Positions 17,777-28,800 of a DNA stretch of 64,000 bases are shown here, piece after piece (the stretch's first letter is position 1; every line of letters starts with the position of its first letter). Where the stretch lies: assembly GCF_900142135.1 (NCBI RefSeq), contig NZ_FQZU01000002.1, positions 272,405 through 336,404 of the forward strand, in the 5' to 3' direction. The DNA is from Desulfatibacillum alkenivorans DSM 16219. Its GTDB lineage: Bacteria; Desulfobacterota; Desulfobacteria; Desulfobacterales; Desulfatibacillaceae. The position numbers and the translations under genes were made by a program. The notes beneath the pieces are model-generated. The model worked only from the letters and a program-made list of their open reading frames with translations, was not told the origin of the DNA and searched no databases.

Positions 17777-18795
17777 CAGGCATGCAGCTTGAAAAAGGGG
17801 CGGTAAACCACGGAATCATCGTGGTGGACAAGCCGTCCGGAATCACCTCCGCAAAGGCTCTGGACAAGGTCAAAAAGACCTTGGGCGTCAAAAAGGCGGG
17901 GCACACCGGCACCCTGGACCCGTTCGCCACGGGCGTGCTTGTATGCTGCCTGGGCGCAGCCACCCGGCTGGCCAGGTTTTTTCTTCATGGCGACAAAACC
18001 TATGAAGCGGTTATGCACTTGGGCATCGAGACCGACACCCAGGATTTGACCGGCGAAGTCACCTCCCGGATGGAGGCGGAGGCCGCCCAGGTTACGCCCG
18101 AGCAGATCCGGGAAGCCGCGGCCAGGTTCCAGGGGGAAATCGATCAGTTTCCGCCGGTGTATTCCGCGCTTAAGCACCAGGGAGTTCCTTTGTACAAGCT
18201 GGCTCGAAAAGGAACCCCCGTGCAAAAGGAAGCGCGGCGCATCACCATCTACTCGTTGGATGTGACTGACATAAACCCGCCCATGGCGGGATTCACCGCC
18301 CGCTGCTCAGGCGGGGCGTATATCAGAACCCTTTGCGCGGACATGGGGCGCGAATTGGGCTGTGGAGCCCATTTGCACGCCTTGCGCCGTACGGAAAACA
18401 GCGGCTTTTTCATTGAGGAAGCCGTGACTCTCGACCAGTTGGAAGACCTTGTTTTATCGGGAAAAATCAATGAGCATGTCGTGCCCATGGCCCATGCATT
18501 ACGTCAAATGCCCGAATATACAGCGTCCTCGCAAACGGCCAGGAAAATCACCCATGGGGCGGCCCTCACATGGCTGGACCTTGGAGAAAAAACAGGCAGG
18601 CAAGACCTGCAGGATAATCCCAAGCATATCAAGGTGGCTTCCCAGGAGGGAGACCTGCTTGCCGTGCTTACGCCTAAAACGGACGGCATAGGCTTCACCT
18701 ATGAATGCGTCTTTCCCCCAACCCGTCCTGTGGGGAGAAGGCATTCAAAGGGTGCGCCCATGCTTCCCAACGCAAGAAACAGTTTTAACAGTTAA
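17773..18795 (+). CDS. truB: tRNA pseudouridine(55) synthase TruB
   Basis: 340 residues with the TruB motifs [14 protein letters not shown] and [14 protein letters not shown]; Asp49 is the catalytic aspartate. It converts U55 in the T-loop of tRNAs to pseudouridine. The C-terminal part (about 240-330) would form the PUA-like domain, and the last 25 residues are a less usual basic tail. Coupled to rbfA through ATGA, and followed after 23 bases by rpsO. Confidence 0.96.
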   Translation: MTGMQLEKGAVNHGIIVVDKPSGITSAKALDKVKKTLGVKKAGHTGTLDPFATGVLVCCLGAATRLARFFLHGDKTYEAVMHLGIETDTQDLTGEVTSRMEAEAAQVTPEQIREAAARFQGEIDQFPPVYSALKHQGVPLYKLARKGTPVQKEARRITIYSLDVTDINPPMAGFTARCSGGAYIRTLCADMGRELGCGAHLHALRRTENSGFFIEEAVTLDQLEDLVLSGKINEHVVPMAHALRQMPEYTASSQTARKITHGAALTWLDLGEKTGRQDLQDNPKHIKVASQEGDLLAVLTPKTDGIGFTYECVFPPTRPVGRRHSKGAPMLPNARNSFNS

Positions 18796-18818
18796 CCTAC
18801 ACAGGAGGCTTGAGAAAC

Positions 18819-19088
18819 GTGGCCTTAACAGCGAAAACCAAACAAGAGCTTATCGAACAATTCAAGACCCATGACTCTGACACCGGTTCCCCGGAAGTGC
18901 AGGTGGCCTTGTTAACAAATCGGATCACTTACCTGACCGAGCATTTTAAGACCCACAAAAAGGATCACCATTCCAGGCGTGGGCTGCTTAAACTGGTCGG
19001 CCAGCGTAGAAGGCTCTTAAACTATTTGAAAAATAAGGATGTGCAGCGATATCGCACATTGATTGAGGCGTTGGGACTACGCAAGTAA
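18819..19088 (+). CDS. rpsO: Ribosomal protein S15
   Basis: An 89-residue protein starting at GTG (read [14 protein letters not shown]), the normal S15 length, with the conserved [16 protein letters not shown] and [15 protein letters not shown] segments. GGAGG at 18804-18808 is 10 bases from this GTG and only 1 base from an in-frame TTG at 18810, so the GTG is preferred. S15 binds the central domain of 16S rRNA. Gene order truB-rpsO-pnp is as in E. coli. Confidence 0.97.
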   Translation: MALTAKTKQELIEQFKTHDSDTGSPEVQVALLTNRITYLTEHFKTHKKDHHSRRGLLKLVGQRRRLLNYLKNKDVQRYRTLIEALGLRK

Positions 19089-19185
19089 TCATTGTAGAGG
19101 TCAACATGCTTGCGACGAGGCTTTGGGCCGCGCCGCGGGCTGACATAAGCACTGGTTTGCGCACGACCACCGTCGGGAGATGCTA

Positions 19186-21324
19186 ATGGAAGTAACACTA
19201 GAAAGGAATTTGGGGGACAGGCCCCTGCGTATTCAAACAGGCAAGCTGGCCAAGCAGGCCAGCGGGTCGGTTGTGGTTTCGTATGGCGAAACTATCACGT
19301 TGGTAACCGTGGTGGGTTCTCAGGAACTCCGCCCAGGCATTGATTTTGTTCCGCTATCAGTTGAGTACCAGGAGAAGGTATACGCCGCCGGAAGAATTCC
19401 CGGGAACTATTTTCGCCGGGAAATCGGGCGGCCCTCAGAAAAAGAAACCCTGACAGCAAGACTTATAGACAGGCCGATCCGGCCCTTGTTTCCCAAGACC
19501 TGGCGTTATGAAACCCAGGTGATAGCCACCGTGCTGTCCATGGATCAGGAAAACGACCCGGATATGTTGTCTATGGTAGGGGCTTCCGCCGCACTTTGCA
19601 TTTCCGACCTGCCCTTTTCCACGCCGATCGCCTGCGTCAGGGTAGGCAGAATCGACGGCCAACTGGTGGCAAACCCCACTATCAGCCAGCAGGAAAATTG
19701 CGACCTCAACATCATCGTGGCAGGGTCCCGGGACGGGGTTGTCATGGTGGAAGGCGGAGGCCAATTTATTTCTGAAGAAGAAATGCTGGACGCCATTTAT
19801 TTTGGCCAGGAATCCCTGGAGCCCCTCCTTGAGATGCAGGAAGAACTCATGGAGAAGGCGGGGGTTCCCAAAAGGTCGGCCGATCCTGAAGAAAAGGACG
19901 AAGAACTGGCCGCCAAAGTGGCGGAGCTGGCTGATCCCGAGATCAAAAAGGCTCTTGAAATCAACGACAAGCTGGAGCGTCAGGACGCCATTCGCGACGT
20001 CAAGAAAACCGTGATGGAAGGCCTGGGCGAGGAATACGAAGACCGGGGCAAGGAAGTCTCGGAATTCATCCATGACCGCACCCGCGTGATTATGCGCGCC
20101 ATGGTGTTGGACGAAGGCCGCCGCATCGGCGGACGGCGCTTCGATGAAGTCCGGCCCATTACCTGCGAAGTGGGCATTCTGCCCCGGACCCACGGCTCCG
20201 CCCTGTTCACCCGCGGCGAAACCCAGTCCCTGGGCATCCTCACTTTAGGGTCCTCCGGCGATGAACAGCGTGTGGAAACCCTGTACGGCGACGAGACCCG
20301 TCCCTTCATGCTCCACTATAACTTTCCTCCTTACTCCGTGCGCGAGGTCAAAAGAATCAGCGGCCCCAGCCGGAGGGATATCGGCCACGGCGGCTTGTCC
20401 ACCCGCGCCATCAAGGAAGTGCTTCCTTCCAAGGAGGATTTTGACTACACAATCCGGATCGTTTCCGAAATCCTGGAATCCAACGGCTCCTCCTCCATGG
20501 CCACGGTCTGCTCTGCAAGCCTGGCGCTCATGGACGGCGGCGTGCCCATCGCCAATCCCGTCTCCGGCATCGCCATGGGGCTCATGGCCGAAGGCGACAA
20601 GATTGTGGTTCTCTCCGACATTCTGGGGGACGAAGACCACATGGGCGACATGGATTTCAAGGTGGCCGGCACCAAGGACGGCATCACTTCCGTGCAAATG
20701 GACATCAAGATTTCCAGCCTCACCCGGGAAATCATGGAAAAAGCCCTGGCCCAGGCCAGAGTGGGACGTTTGCACATCCTGGAGAAAATGCTGACCACCA
20801 TCAGCGAGTCCCGCGAGGAAATGTCTCCTTACGCGCCCAAGGTGTTCACCGTCCAGATCCATCCTGACAAAATCCGGGATATCATCGGCCCCGGCGGCAA
20901 GGTGATCCGGGCCATCCAGGCGGAAACCGGAACCCGCGTCGACGTGGACGACAGCGGCCTGGTCAAGGTCTCTGCGGTGAACCTGGAAGAAGGCGAAGCA
21001 GCCCTTCAGATGATCAAGGACATTACGGCCGTTCCCGAAGTGGGCGCCGTCTACGAAGGAACCGTCGTGAAAATCATGGACTTCGGCGCCTTTGTGGCTA
21101 TCCTCCCCGGCACGGAAGGCCTGTGCCATATTTCCCAACTGGACACCAAGCACGTCAAAAAGGTGTCCGACGTGGTAAAGGAAGGGGAAAAGATCAAAGT
21201 CAAGGTGCTGGAATTAACCAAGGATGGAAAGATCCGTCTGAGCCGCAAGGCGCTTCTGGAAGAAGAGAATGGAAAACCCGGTCCGGAAAACGGAGCTCCA
21301 AAACGGGATAAGAATCGTCACTAA
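19186..21324 (+). CDS. pnp: Polynucleotide phosphorylase
   Basis: 712 residues with two RNase PH domains (about 1-215 and 310-540), a helical linker, a KH domain ([17 protein letters not shown]) and an S1 domain ([23 protein letters not shown]). PNPase degrades RNA 3'-5' by phosphorolysis. The ATG at 19186 is 7 bases after GGGAG; an ATG two codons earlier is too close. The 3' end overlaps the peptidase gene by 56 bases. In E. coli pnp is autoregulated through its leader, which here is only the 97-base rpsO-pnp spacer. Confidence 0.98.
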   Translation: MEVTLERNLGDRPLRIQTGKLAKQASGSVVVSYGETITLVTVVGSQELRPGIDFVPLSVEYQEKVYAAGRIPGNYFRREIGRPSEKETLTARLIDRPIRPLFPKTWRYETQVIATVLSMDQENDPDMLSMVGASAALCISDLPFSTPIACVRVGRIDGQLVANPTISQQENCDLNIIVAGSRDGVVMVEGGGQFISEEEMLDAIYFGQESLEPLLEMQEELMEKAGVPKRSADPEEKDEELAAKVAELADPEIKKALEINDKLERQDAIRDVKKTVMEGLGEEYEDRGKEVSEFIHDRTRVIMRAMVLDEGRRIGGRRFDEVRPITCEVGILPRTHGSALFTRGETQSLGILTLGSSGDEQRVETLYGDETRPFMLHYNFPPYSVREVKRISGPSRRDIGHGGLSTRAIKEVLPSKEDFDYTIRIVSEILESNGSSSMATVCSASLALMDGGVPIANPVSGIAMGLMAEGDKIVVLSDILGDEDHMGDMDFKVAGTKDGITSVQMDIKISSLTREIMEKALAQARVGRLHILEKMLTTISESREEMSPYAPKVFTVQIHPDKIRDIIGPGGKVIRAIQAETGTRVDVDDSGLVKVSAVNLEEGEAALQMIKDITAVPEVGAVYEGTVVKIMDFGAFVAILPGTEGLCHISQLDTKHVKKVSDVVKEGEKIKVKVLELTKDGKIRLSRKALLEEENGKPGPENGAPKRDKNRH

Positions 21325-22525
21325 TTCCATGCCGCATGTGCGGTCTGTGTCCATGGGCGTCTGGGTTAACGTAGGCGCCCGGGACGAACCTCTTGAAAAC
21401 AACGGCATGTGCCACTTTATCGAGCACATGGTTTTCAAGGGCACGGAAAAGCGGGACGCTTTCCAGATAGCGGCCGAAATGGACGCCATCGGAGGAAACG
21501 CCAACGCATTCACCGGCATGGAGGATACCTGCTACCATGGCAAGGTTCTGGATACGCACTTGCCGCGGCTGACGGATATTCTATCGGACATCTTTCTTAA
21601 TTCCGTCTTTCAACCGGAAGAATTTATTCGGGAACGAGCTGTCATCCTGCAGGAAATCGGCATGCAGGATGACAGCCCTGACGACCGAGTCCATCTTATG
21701 ACCGGCCAGGCGCTTTTCGGAGAGCATCCCCTGGGGCGTTCCGTCCTGGGTTCTCCGGATAACCTTCTTTCCTTCGAGGCCCACTCCCTGCTGGAATGTC
21801 TCAAGGAATGGTATCAGCCCAGCCGCATTGTCATCACCGCAGCCGGGCATCTGGACCATGACGACTTTGTCTCCCTCACCGGGCCGGCCTTCGAGCAAGT
21901 GAGCCCGGGGCCTGAACTGCCTCAACGCGTTCCGCCGAAAAACAAGCCCGAACTGCGGGTGGAGCACCGGGACCTGGAGCAGGTGCATTTGTGCCTGGCC
22001 GCTTCGGGCCTCGGCGCCGTGGACCCCAGGCGCTACGCGTATTCCCTTATGAACATTATTCTGGGCGGAAACATGAGCTCCCGGCTTTTCCAGGAAGTAC
22101 GCGAAAAGCGCGGCCTGGCCTATTCCGTGTATTCCTTCGCCCCGTCCTTTTCCGACACCGGCGCCATCGGCGTTTACGCGGGCGTGGATCCCTCCAACCT
22201 GGACCTTACCCTAAACCTCATCTACAAGGAATTGAGCCGCTTGAAAGAGGAAAAGGTGAGCGAACAGGAACTGAAGGGCGCCAAAGAGTATGTGCTTGGC
22301 AGCCTCATTATGTCCGCGGAGAGTACGGACAACCAGATGTTGAGGGCGGCCCAGAACGAAATCAATTTCGGGCGCCACAAACCCATTTCCGAATCCGCAA
22401 AAAATATTGAAGCCGTCACCAGGGAGCAAATTCTGGAGCTTGCCAACGAGTTGCTGGAACCGCCTATGGCCCTGGCCGTCCTTGGCCCTGTCAAGGACCC
22501 AGACAGCCTTAAAAGATACGTATAG
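21269..22525 (+). CDS. M16 family zinc peptidase (processing-peptidase-like)
   Basis: 418 residues. The inverted zinc motif HFIEH (His49, Glu52, His53) followed by [14 protein letters not shown] carries the third ligand region of M16 peptidases. The start [27 protein letters not shown] is the normal N-terminus of the family, so the 56-base overlap with pnp is real. A C-terminal M16_C domain contains the [18 protein letters not shown] motif. Bacterial homologues next to pnp are common; the substrates are mostly unknown. dut follows after 8 bases. Confidence 0.93.
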   Translation: MENPVRKTELQNGIRIVTNSMPHVRSVSMGVWVNVGARDEPLENNGMCHFIEHMVFKGTEKRDAFQIAAEMDAIGGNANAFTGMEDTCYHGKVLDTHLPRLTDILSDIFLNSVFQPEEFIRERAVILQEIGMQDDSPDDRVHLMTGQALFGEHPLGRSVLGSPDNLLSFEAHSLLECLKEWYQPSRIVITAAGHLDHDDFVSLTGPAFEQVSPGPELPQRVPPKNKPELRVEHRDLEQVHLCLAASGLGAVDPRRYAYSLMNIILGGNMSSRLFQEVREKRGLAYSVYSFAPSFSDTGAIGVYAGVDPSNLDLTLNLIYKELSRLKEEKVSEQELKGAKEYVLGSLIMSAESTDNQMLRAAQNEINFGRHKPISESAKNIEAVTREQILELANELLEPPMALAVLGPVKDPDSLKRYV

Positions 22526-22533
22526 GATTATTC

Positions 22534-22998
22534 ATGCAATCCCAGGAACAGCCGGAAATCAGGATCAAACGATTGAATCCCGAAAAGGACGGAGACCTGC
22601 CCCTGCCCAGATACATGACCCCCGGGTCTGCGGGCATGGATATTTGCGCGGCCCTGGACGAAGATCTCGCCATGGCGCCCGGAGACATCGCCCTGGTTCC
22701 AACCGGCCTGGCCATGGCCATTCCCCAGGGCTTCGAAGTGCAGGTGCGTCCCCGCAGCGGCTTGGCCGTCAAGCAGGGGGTCAGCCTGGTCAACACGCCC
22801 GGCACCATTGATTCGGACTACCGGGGGGAGGTAAAGATCGGGCTCATCAATCTTTCCCGCGAAACGCGCACCATCTCCCGGGGCGACCGCATTGCTCAGC
22901 TTATTGTGGGACGCGTATTCCAGGCAAGGCTGACGGAGACGGACTCCCTGGACGAAACCGAACGCAACGGCGGCGGCTTCGGGCATACCGGCGTCTGA
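22534..22998 (+). CDS. dut: dUTP diphosphatase
   Basis: A 154-residue trimeric-type dUTPase with motif 1 (PGSAGMDICA), motif 2 (RPRSGLAVKQG), motif 3 (NTPGTIDSDYRGE), motif 4 (RGDRIAQLIV) and the flexible C-terminal motif 5 (RNGGGFGHTG). It hydrolyses dUTP to dUMP, keeping uracil out of DNA and supplying thymidylate synthesis. Last tightly spaced gene of the pnp-M16-dut run. Confidence 0.97.
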   Translation: MQSQEQPEIRIKRLNPEKDGDLPLPRYMTPGSAGMDICAALDEDLAMAPGDIALVPTGLAMAIPQGFEVQVRPRSGLAVKQGVSLVNTPGTIDSDYRGEVKIGLINLSRETRTISRGDRIAQLIVGRVFQARLTETDSLDETERNGGGFGHTGV

Positions 22999-23116
22999 TT
23001 TTTTTCGCCTTCAGATAATCGCTTTTGAAAAATTGTTAACCCGGATATAATAAGGCTGAAACGCCCCAAGAGCGGAGTTTGCTTCTGGGAGTCTTTTGAC
23101 GACGCCGAAAAAAGCT

Positions 23117-23130
23117 CCCCCCCCCCCCCC
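23117..23130 (+). repeat. Homopolymeric C14 tract
   Basis: Fourteen consecutive C residues between dut and the MBL hydrolase gene, about 92 bases before the latter's start. A tract of this length is prone to slipped-strand mispairing and stands out in this sequence. It could alter promoter spacing or leader structure; it could also vary in the assembly. Confidence 0.9.
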
Positions 23131-23222
23131 TAAAGGGAGGAAGGGGCGAAGATTTTGGGATTAGCGCACCGAAGTTATTTGGTTTTAAATCCATTTGAAA
23201 GATAAGAAGTTGATGCTGGCAT

Positions 23223-24035
23223 ATGACGAACTCTCCCACGGAAAACCCGTTCAAAATCTGCGTGCTGGCCTCGGGCAGCAAAGGCAATTCCATCTACGTG
23301 ACCGACGGAACAACCTCCATCCTGGTGGATGCAGGGCTTTCCGGCGTGCAATTGGAGCGGCGCATGGCCGAACGGGACATCGACCCCAGAAGCATCAGCG
23401 CCGTGCTGGTGTCCCATGAGCATACGGATCATGTGAGCGGGGTGGGCGTGCTTTGCAGGCGTTACGGGTATACGGCGTATTTTACGCGGGAGACGTACAG
23501 GGCCTCCATCAAAGGCCTGGGCAAAATGGAAAAATGCAAGGGCTTCGCTCCCGGCCAGGAATTCACTATAGGCGGGATGACGATTCATCCTTTTTCCACC
23601 AGCCACGACGCCGTCAATCCCGCCGGATTCACCATACAAGCCCATGGCGCCAAAGCGGGAATCGCCACGGACCTGGGAATCGCCACCGCTATGGTGAAAA
23701 ACCACCTCCAGGACTGCAACGTGCTGCTTATGGAAGCCAATCACGACGTGCAAATGCTTTTGGACGGCCCGTATCCGTGGCATTTGAAGCAGCGGATCAA
23801 AGGCCGGTCCGGACATCTTTCCAACGACGCCTCCCGGGAACTGCTGGAGGAAATCCTCCATGAGGGCCTGTCGCACGTCATTCTGGGGCATTTGTCCGAG
23901 ACCAACAACCTGCCGGAAATCGCCCTGGATACCGTGGCCCCGGTTCTGGACGGACACAAGGCCAAGCTCTGCGCCGCTCATCAGTCCGTGTGCGGCGACC
24001 TCATCGACATTTGCAGTAAAAAGAATCTACCCTGA
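23223..24035 (+). CDS. MBL-fold hydrolase, WalJ/YycJ-like
   Basis: 270 residues. KICVLASGSKGNSIYV at the N-terminus and the metal motif SHEHTDHVSG (His65, His67, Asp69, His70) identify the YycJ/WalJ group of metallo-beta-lactamase-fold proteins, with later ligands in the MEANHD and LGHLSETNN segments. Related proteins act as 5'-3' exonucleases or phosphodiesterases in DNA repair and replication. It probably has its own promoter in the 224-base spacer that holds the C14 tract. Confidence 0.85.
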   Translation: MTNSPTENPFKICVLASGSKGNSIYVTDGTTSILVDAGLSGVQLERRMAERDIDPRSISAVLVSHEHTDHVSGVGVLCRRYGYTAYFTRETYRASIKGLGKMEKCKGFAPGQEFTIGGMTIHPFSTSHDAVNPAGFTIQAHGAKAGIATDLGIATAMVKNHLQDCNVLLMEANHDVQMLLDGPYPWHLKQRIKGRSGHLSNDASRELLEEILHEGLSHVILGHLSETNNLPEIALDTVAPVLDGHKAKLCAAHQSVCGDLIDICSKKNLP

Positions 24036-24067
24036 AATCTCATCAGCCATACCCTGGTGATTTCGTT

Positions 24068-24184
24068 GTTGGGTTCGAAGTCCGCACACGTTTCCGCCAT
24101 GCGATGCGCAAAGCCGGACTTCTTAACCCAACCTATCGGTGAATTTTGAGCGATGTAGGTTGGATAGAGCTTGCGAAACCCAAC
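24068..24184. repeat. Intergenic inverted-repeat cluster (GTAGGTTGGG family), copy 1
   Basis: Two stem-loops: GTTGGGTTCGAAGTCCG (24068-24084) pairs with CGGACTTCTTAACCCAAC (24115-24132), and GTAGGTTGGATAGAGC at 24155-24170 is followed by GCGAAACCCAAC. Similar sequences recur near 29.9 kb and 47.8 kb. The stems lie in the convergent space between the MBL and foldase genes and could also stop transcription. The whole 205-base gap holds nothing else. Confidence 0.75.
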
Positions 24185-24240
24185 AATATTAAAATGTTAG
24201 GCGGAAAACTTGCCTTTGCGAACTTGGGTGTAAACCTCCA

Positions 24241-25344
24241 TTAATTCAACCCCTGCTCCTGCATCAAGGCTTTTTTACCGTCCCGGATGGCTTTGCGGCG
24301 GAAATAGGCGGGGGCGTCCTCCCCCAGCATTTCGTCGGCCGCCTGTTCTATGGCCGCGTCCTTTTGCTCCTGGGTCAGTTCGGGATTGTTTTGGATTTCC
24401 TGCTCTTGAGCTTGAAATTCGCTTTCGGCCGCCTGCTTTTCATCCAGCATGACGTCCACCTCATCCAATGCCGCCACCTGCTCCGGGGTGAAGAACTCCT
24501 CCCGGAACTCCCGGGTGAGGGCTTCCTTGTCTTCTGGGGAGGTCATTTCGGAAAAATTCTTTTGGTACATGCGCAGCTTTTCCTGATACCGGTTATAGGG
24601 CAGTCCGTAGGCCTCCACATCCGAGGTCTGGTCTCCCCACATATCCTCGTTCAACTGCGCCAGCAGGGCTTCCTTTTCTTCGCCGTAAAGCTCCCTGTCC
24701 GCCACAATGGCGCCGCGGCGGATCCGGTACTCCTTGGTTTTTATTTCGGCTCCGTACAAGGCGTCGGCGACCTCCTTGCCAAGGTAATCACGCCGGTACG
24801 CCTGAATGCGGGCCAGCAGGGCCACCACTTCATCCACCGTAGCGGGTTGGCCCCAGGACTCCTGGGCGTAAGCCAGGTCCATTTCGCAGTTCAGGTAATC
24901 CGTATACAGGGCGAAAAGCTCCATGGCTTCGTCCTCGGGCAGTTGGGAAAGCAAAAATGCCTTCACCTCGGCAAGGTGGCTTTCCAGGTCTTTGCTGTGC
25001 TTGAATTTTTTTTCCAGATACTTGAAATACTTGCGGGTGAAAACGGTCACGCCCATGCCCTCGTCGAAATACCGGCTCACATTGACCTGGGAGTATCTGC
25101 CGGGTTCGGCCGAAGCCTTGGCCTGATTGACGGAGTCTCCGGGGGAGGCGACCCCGTGGGATTTGACAATGTCCTTAAGCGGGACGTCGTAGGTTTTGTC
25201 AAAGATGTATCCGGGCGGGGCGGCTTCAGGCAAGACGGCCCGCCGGGAATCCCCGCCTGACAGAAGCACATACCCCAGGACGATCAGAACCAGTGCGGCG
25301 CCGCACAACAAACCAATTTTTTTCCACTTGCTTAAGCCGGACAT
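24241..25344 (-). CDS. Probable lipase-specific foldase (LifO/LipB-like chaperone)
   Basis: 367 residues: a membrane anchor (about 8-27), an Ala/Pro/Ser-rich hinge, then a highly charged alpha-helical domain with several long amphipathic helices (for example HLAEVKAFLLSQLPEDEAMELF and EALTREFREEFFTPEQVAALDEV). This matches the layout of lipase foldases, which stay on the inner membrane and fold exported lipases. The family motif RxxFDYxLS is not exact, which lowers certainty. The start at MSGLSKWKK (25344) follows GGGGGG. A candidate client lipase is encoded 5.7 kb downstream. Confidence 0.62.
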   Translation of the reverse strand: MSGLSKWKKIGLLCGAALVLIVLGYVLLSGGDSRRAVLPEAAPPGYIFDKTYDVPLKDIVKSHGVASPGDSVNQAKASAEPGRYSQVNVSRYFDEGMGVTVFTRKYFKYLEKKFKHSKDLESHLAEVKAFLLSQLPEDEAMELFALYTDYLNCEMDLAYAQESWGQPATVDEVVALLARIQAYRRDYLGKEVADALYGAEIKTKEYRIRRGAIVADRELYGEEKEALLAQLNEDMWGDQTSDVEAYGLPYNRYQEKLRMYQKNFSEMTSPEDKEALTREFREEFFTPEQVAALDEVDVMLDEKQAAESEFQAQEQEIQNNPELTQEQKDAAIEQAADEMLGEDAPAYFRRKAIRDGKKALMQEQGLN

Positions 25345-25845
25345 TGATTGTTCCCCCCGATGGCGCTGCAAAGGCCCTATTGAATTGAAACTTGGAAGAT
25401 TTGAGGTCAAGGCTGGGAGTAAATGTAGCAAAAACGCCTCATTCCCGCAACCGAAGAATGGGCGAAGAATGGGCGGGCCTGCACCCTATTGCAGAAGCCA
25501 ATCCCTCCGGACGCCAGAACGGTTGGCCTCCACTCCATGAGTTTGGTTTTTTCCTATTAAGTTCACGGAATTATGAACGGCCTTCAGAAATAAATGCTTC
25601 AATATTCAGAACAGGGGAGCGATTTCATTCCAAACAAAAAATTTGCACGTTTGTAAAGATTCTTTCCCCTCACAGTTTTATCCGCAATTAAGTGTAAATC
25701 AAACAATTCTGTTCAAAAGGAGGCAACCATAGTTGACTTACAAAGCCGTTTCCGCCAAAATTTTTCCTCCGGCAAGGGGATTCGCTATGCCGGATACACC
25801 TTGAAAACACATACAATTTGAACCAAGCAACCTCCGGAGTGGACA
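25345..25845. other. Intergenic region between foldase and beta-helix genes
   Basis: 500 bases, AT-rich in the right half, containing the divergent promoter regions. AAAAGGAGG at about 25718 is followed by no ATG, so it may be a dead start or chance. No recognisable gene or repeat. Confidence 0.4.
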
Positions 25846-28800
25846 ATGCCCAGCATTTCATCGCCCCTAAAGGCTATCTTTTTCCTTTTTTTCTTCCTGA
25901 TTCCATTAGCCGGCTTATGCCATGGCGCCACCATTACTGTGCCCGGCGACTACGCCAAAATCCAGGACGCCGTTTTGGCCGCTCAGGCCGGCGACACGGT
26001 GGAGGTGGGGCCAGGAACCTATACGTTCACAGCTTATGAGGGCAACAACGCCGAGGCTGTCGCGGGAAGCAGCAATTGCACGGATCCTGGGAAAATTATA
26101 GGCAAGACCAATAATTGGGGCGATGATGTTAAAATAGGGGCTGATGGATATATCATTGTGCGCATGGAAGAGGAAATCATGGACGGGCCGGGGGATGATT
26201 TTTATGTCCATTGGTGGACGTCCAATGGCAACAGTTGGGGTGAATACGCCCATTATTACGTGGGAGGCTCAGCGTCCGGCCCCTGGACCCGGGTGACCAG
26301 CGCATCCGATGCTTTTTCATGGTATCATTTTGGGGATTTGTCCACGGCGGGCGCAGCCAGCGCAAGGTATGTCAAGATTGAACCTGTCCTCGAAAATTCG
26401 GATTGGACCCTGAACGTCAGGTTTGTGGAGGGGGATTTAAAATGGGATCCTCCCATTTATATCCCTAGCGCGATAACCTTAAAAGGCGCGGGGACGGGCC
26501 AGACCATCATTGACGGCGCCAACCTTAGCCCGGACGAGAGCATTGGATTTGTCAATGTAGGGCCGGACCCATGGTCAACGGTCCATTATGACGATTTTGC
26601 CGTGATCGCCGTAAACGCCACCGGCGTCGCCATTTCGGATTTGACCGTCAAAAACCATGGCTCCTATGCAGGCGTTCGCGGCTCCAGCAGTACCTGGGAA
26701 CCCACCAATTTTTTAACGATTTCCGGGGTCGAAGTAAGCAATTGCTATACGGGAATGTCCTTTGGGGAAGGCTCCGACAATCTTGTGGTGGAAAACTGTC
26801 TGGTTCACGATAACGCTCACGGCGGAATCCAGTGCGGCTCCAAGAACGTCAACGTGAATGGAAATGTTTTTTATCAAAACGCCGACGGGAGCGGAAATAA
26901 CGGATACGGAATCTCGGCGGCCTGGGCATGCGCCGGCAGATTCACAAACAATGTGGTTTTGTCTAATGATTATGGAATTACCGTACAATCCTCGGAGCTC
27001 GGCGCTCAAATAGATGTGTTGAATAACACCGTCGTTAACAACTCATCCGGTATACTCTTAAATAGTTGCACGGGCGCCGTTCGCGTCAAACGGAACATAT
27101 CGGTCAATAATTTCAGCGGCGCCTCTGAGCTAAGCTGTTCGGTACCGCCTGACTTTGATTACAACATGGTCCATGGAAACACCCGCAATTATGAAGGGAA
27201 CTCCACCGGCGCCAACGACATCCGGCTATCGCCCGTCTTTGTGGATAAAAACAGCGGCGACTACCATCTTCAGAATTCTTCTCCAGGCATAAACATAGCC
27301 CCCCCCTCCACCCAATATGAATACCTGGATGTGGGCGGCGTTATTACGGATACCAGCGGGACCGCGTGCCGCGGCGCCGCCGGCGGCATGGCGACGCGAA
27401 TACCGGACGAAGGGCCGAATTCCCATTTTTTCGGGACGTATCAGGTGACGGAAACGGTGGGCGACTGCGATCCCGTCACTAAAATTGTGGAAGTGGGAAA
27501 CGATCCGACCAGGGTGTATAACCAGAATTATCTATACATTCCCGCGGCCGGCGGCTCCTTTCAGCACCAATGGACCGAACTTGATCTGGACGCCCGCACC
27601 ATGTCCATGCTCATTTCCGATAAGGTTATAACAATCACGGATCAAGGCGTATGGGCCGGCTACTCTTACCAGGGATGGGCGGACAATTACACGGTCACAT
27701 TCGCTGAGGACTACAACAGCTTTACCTTTTCCGGCGCCTTGTCCGAGGACGGCGACGAGGCCTGCGTGGGCGCTAAAAGCGGAACCGGCGTCAGGCTTGA
27801 CGGCGATGGGAATAATAAGCGTTTTTACGGCGCTTATATGATTACCGGGACGGAAGGGTCCTGCGACGAAGAAACCAAGTTTTTTGTCATCGGCGGCGAC
27901 CCCGGCCGGATAGGATACGACAATTATTTGTATCTGCCAGCTTCCGGGACCAGCTTCACCTTTTCCGGGGAAAACATGGACGGCGATTACTGCCAATGGT
28001 CCACGTCCATCAGCGGCGATTCCATCACCTTGAATAATGAGGGCTACGCCGTCGACAACCCGGATAATACCTGGTCAGAGCAGATTACAGCCGTTTTCGC
28101 CGCTGACCTGAACTCGTTCACCTACTCCGGGACCAGCCAGGACGACGACGCGGACCAATGCCAGGGGGTCATTACAGGCTCAGGGGCCAGGGTAGCTGAG
28201 GCAGGCCCCAATACCAGGTTTTACGGAAATTATATTATTGATGAAACCCTGGGCGCCTGCACGGAAAATGGCAAGGTGGTGGAAATCGGCAATGACGCAA
28301 AACGCATCGGCGCAGAGTACTACATCTATCTTCCGGCGGAAGGCTCTGACTTTTCCTTCTCCTTTCGATACGACGACGGCGATGATTTTGCCGAGCGCCA
28401 GATTGCTGTGGCGTCGGACACCTTAACAATCGACACCGTGGGGGTATGGGTTTCCGATCCTTCCAAGGGATGGACCGAGCACATTGCTGCTCAATTCAGC
28501 GCTGACATGAACAGCTTGACCTACACAGGAACCCTTGCGGACGACGACCCTGCCGAGTGCCAGGGCGCCATGTCAGGAACGGGCGAGCGTATATCGACCC
28601 AGGCGGATAACAGCCGGTTTTTTGGAAGCTGGCTTTTGTTTATGACCGAGGGGCCGTGCAGTGCAGAAGTAAAGGTCGTGACCTTTGGCGGCGACGCTTC
28701 CAAGAAAAACGTGGACAACTACATCTATCTGCCTCCAAAGGCGAGCCCTGTTTCCTACTCGGGCTTTTTTCAAACCGACGAGGCTCTGTATGATAGAACC

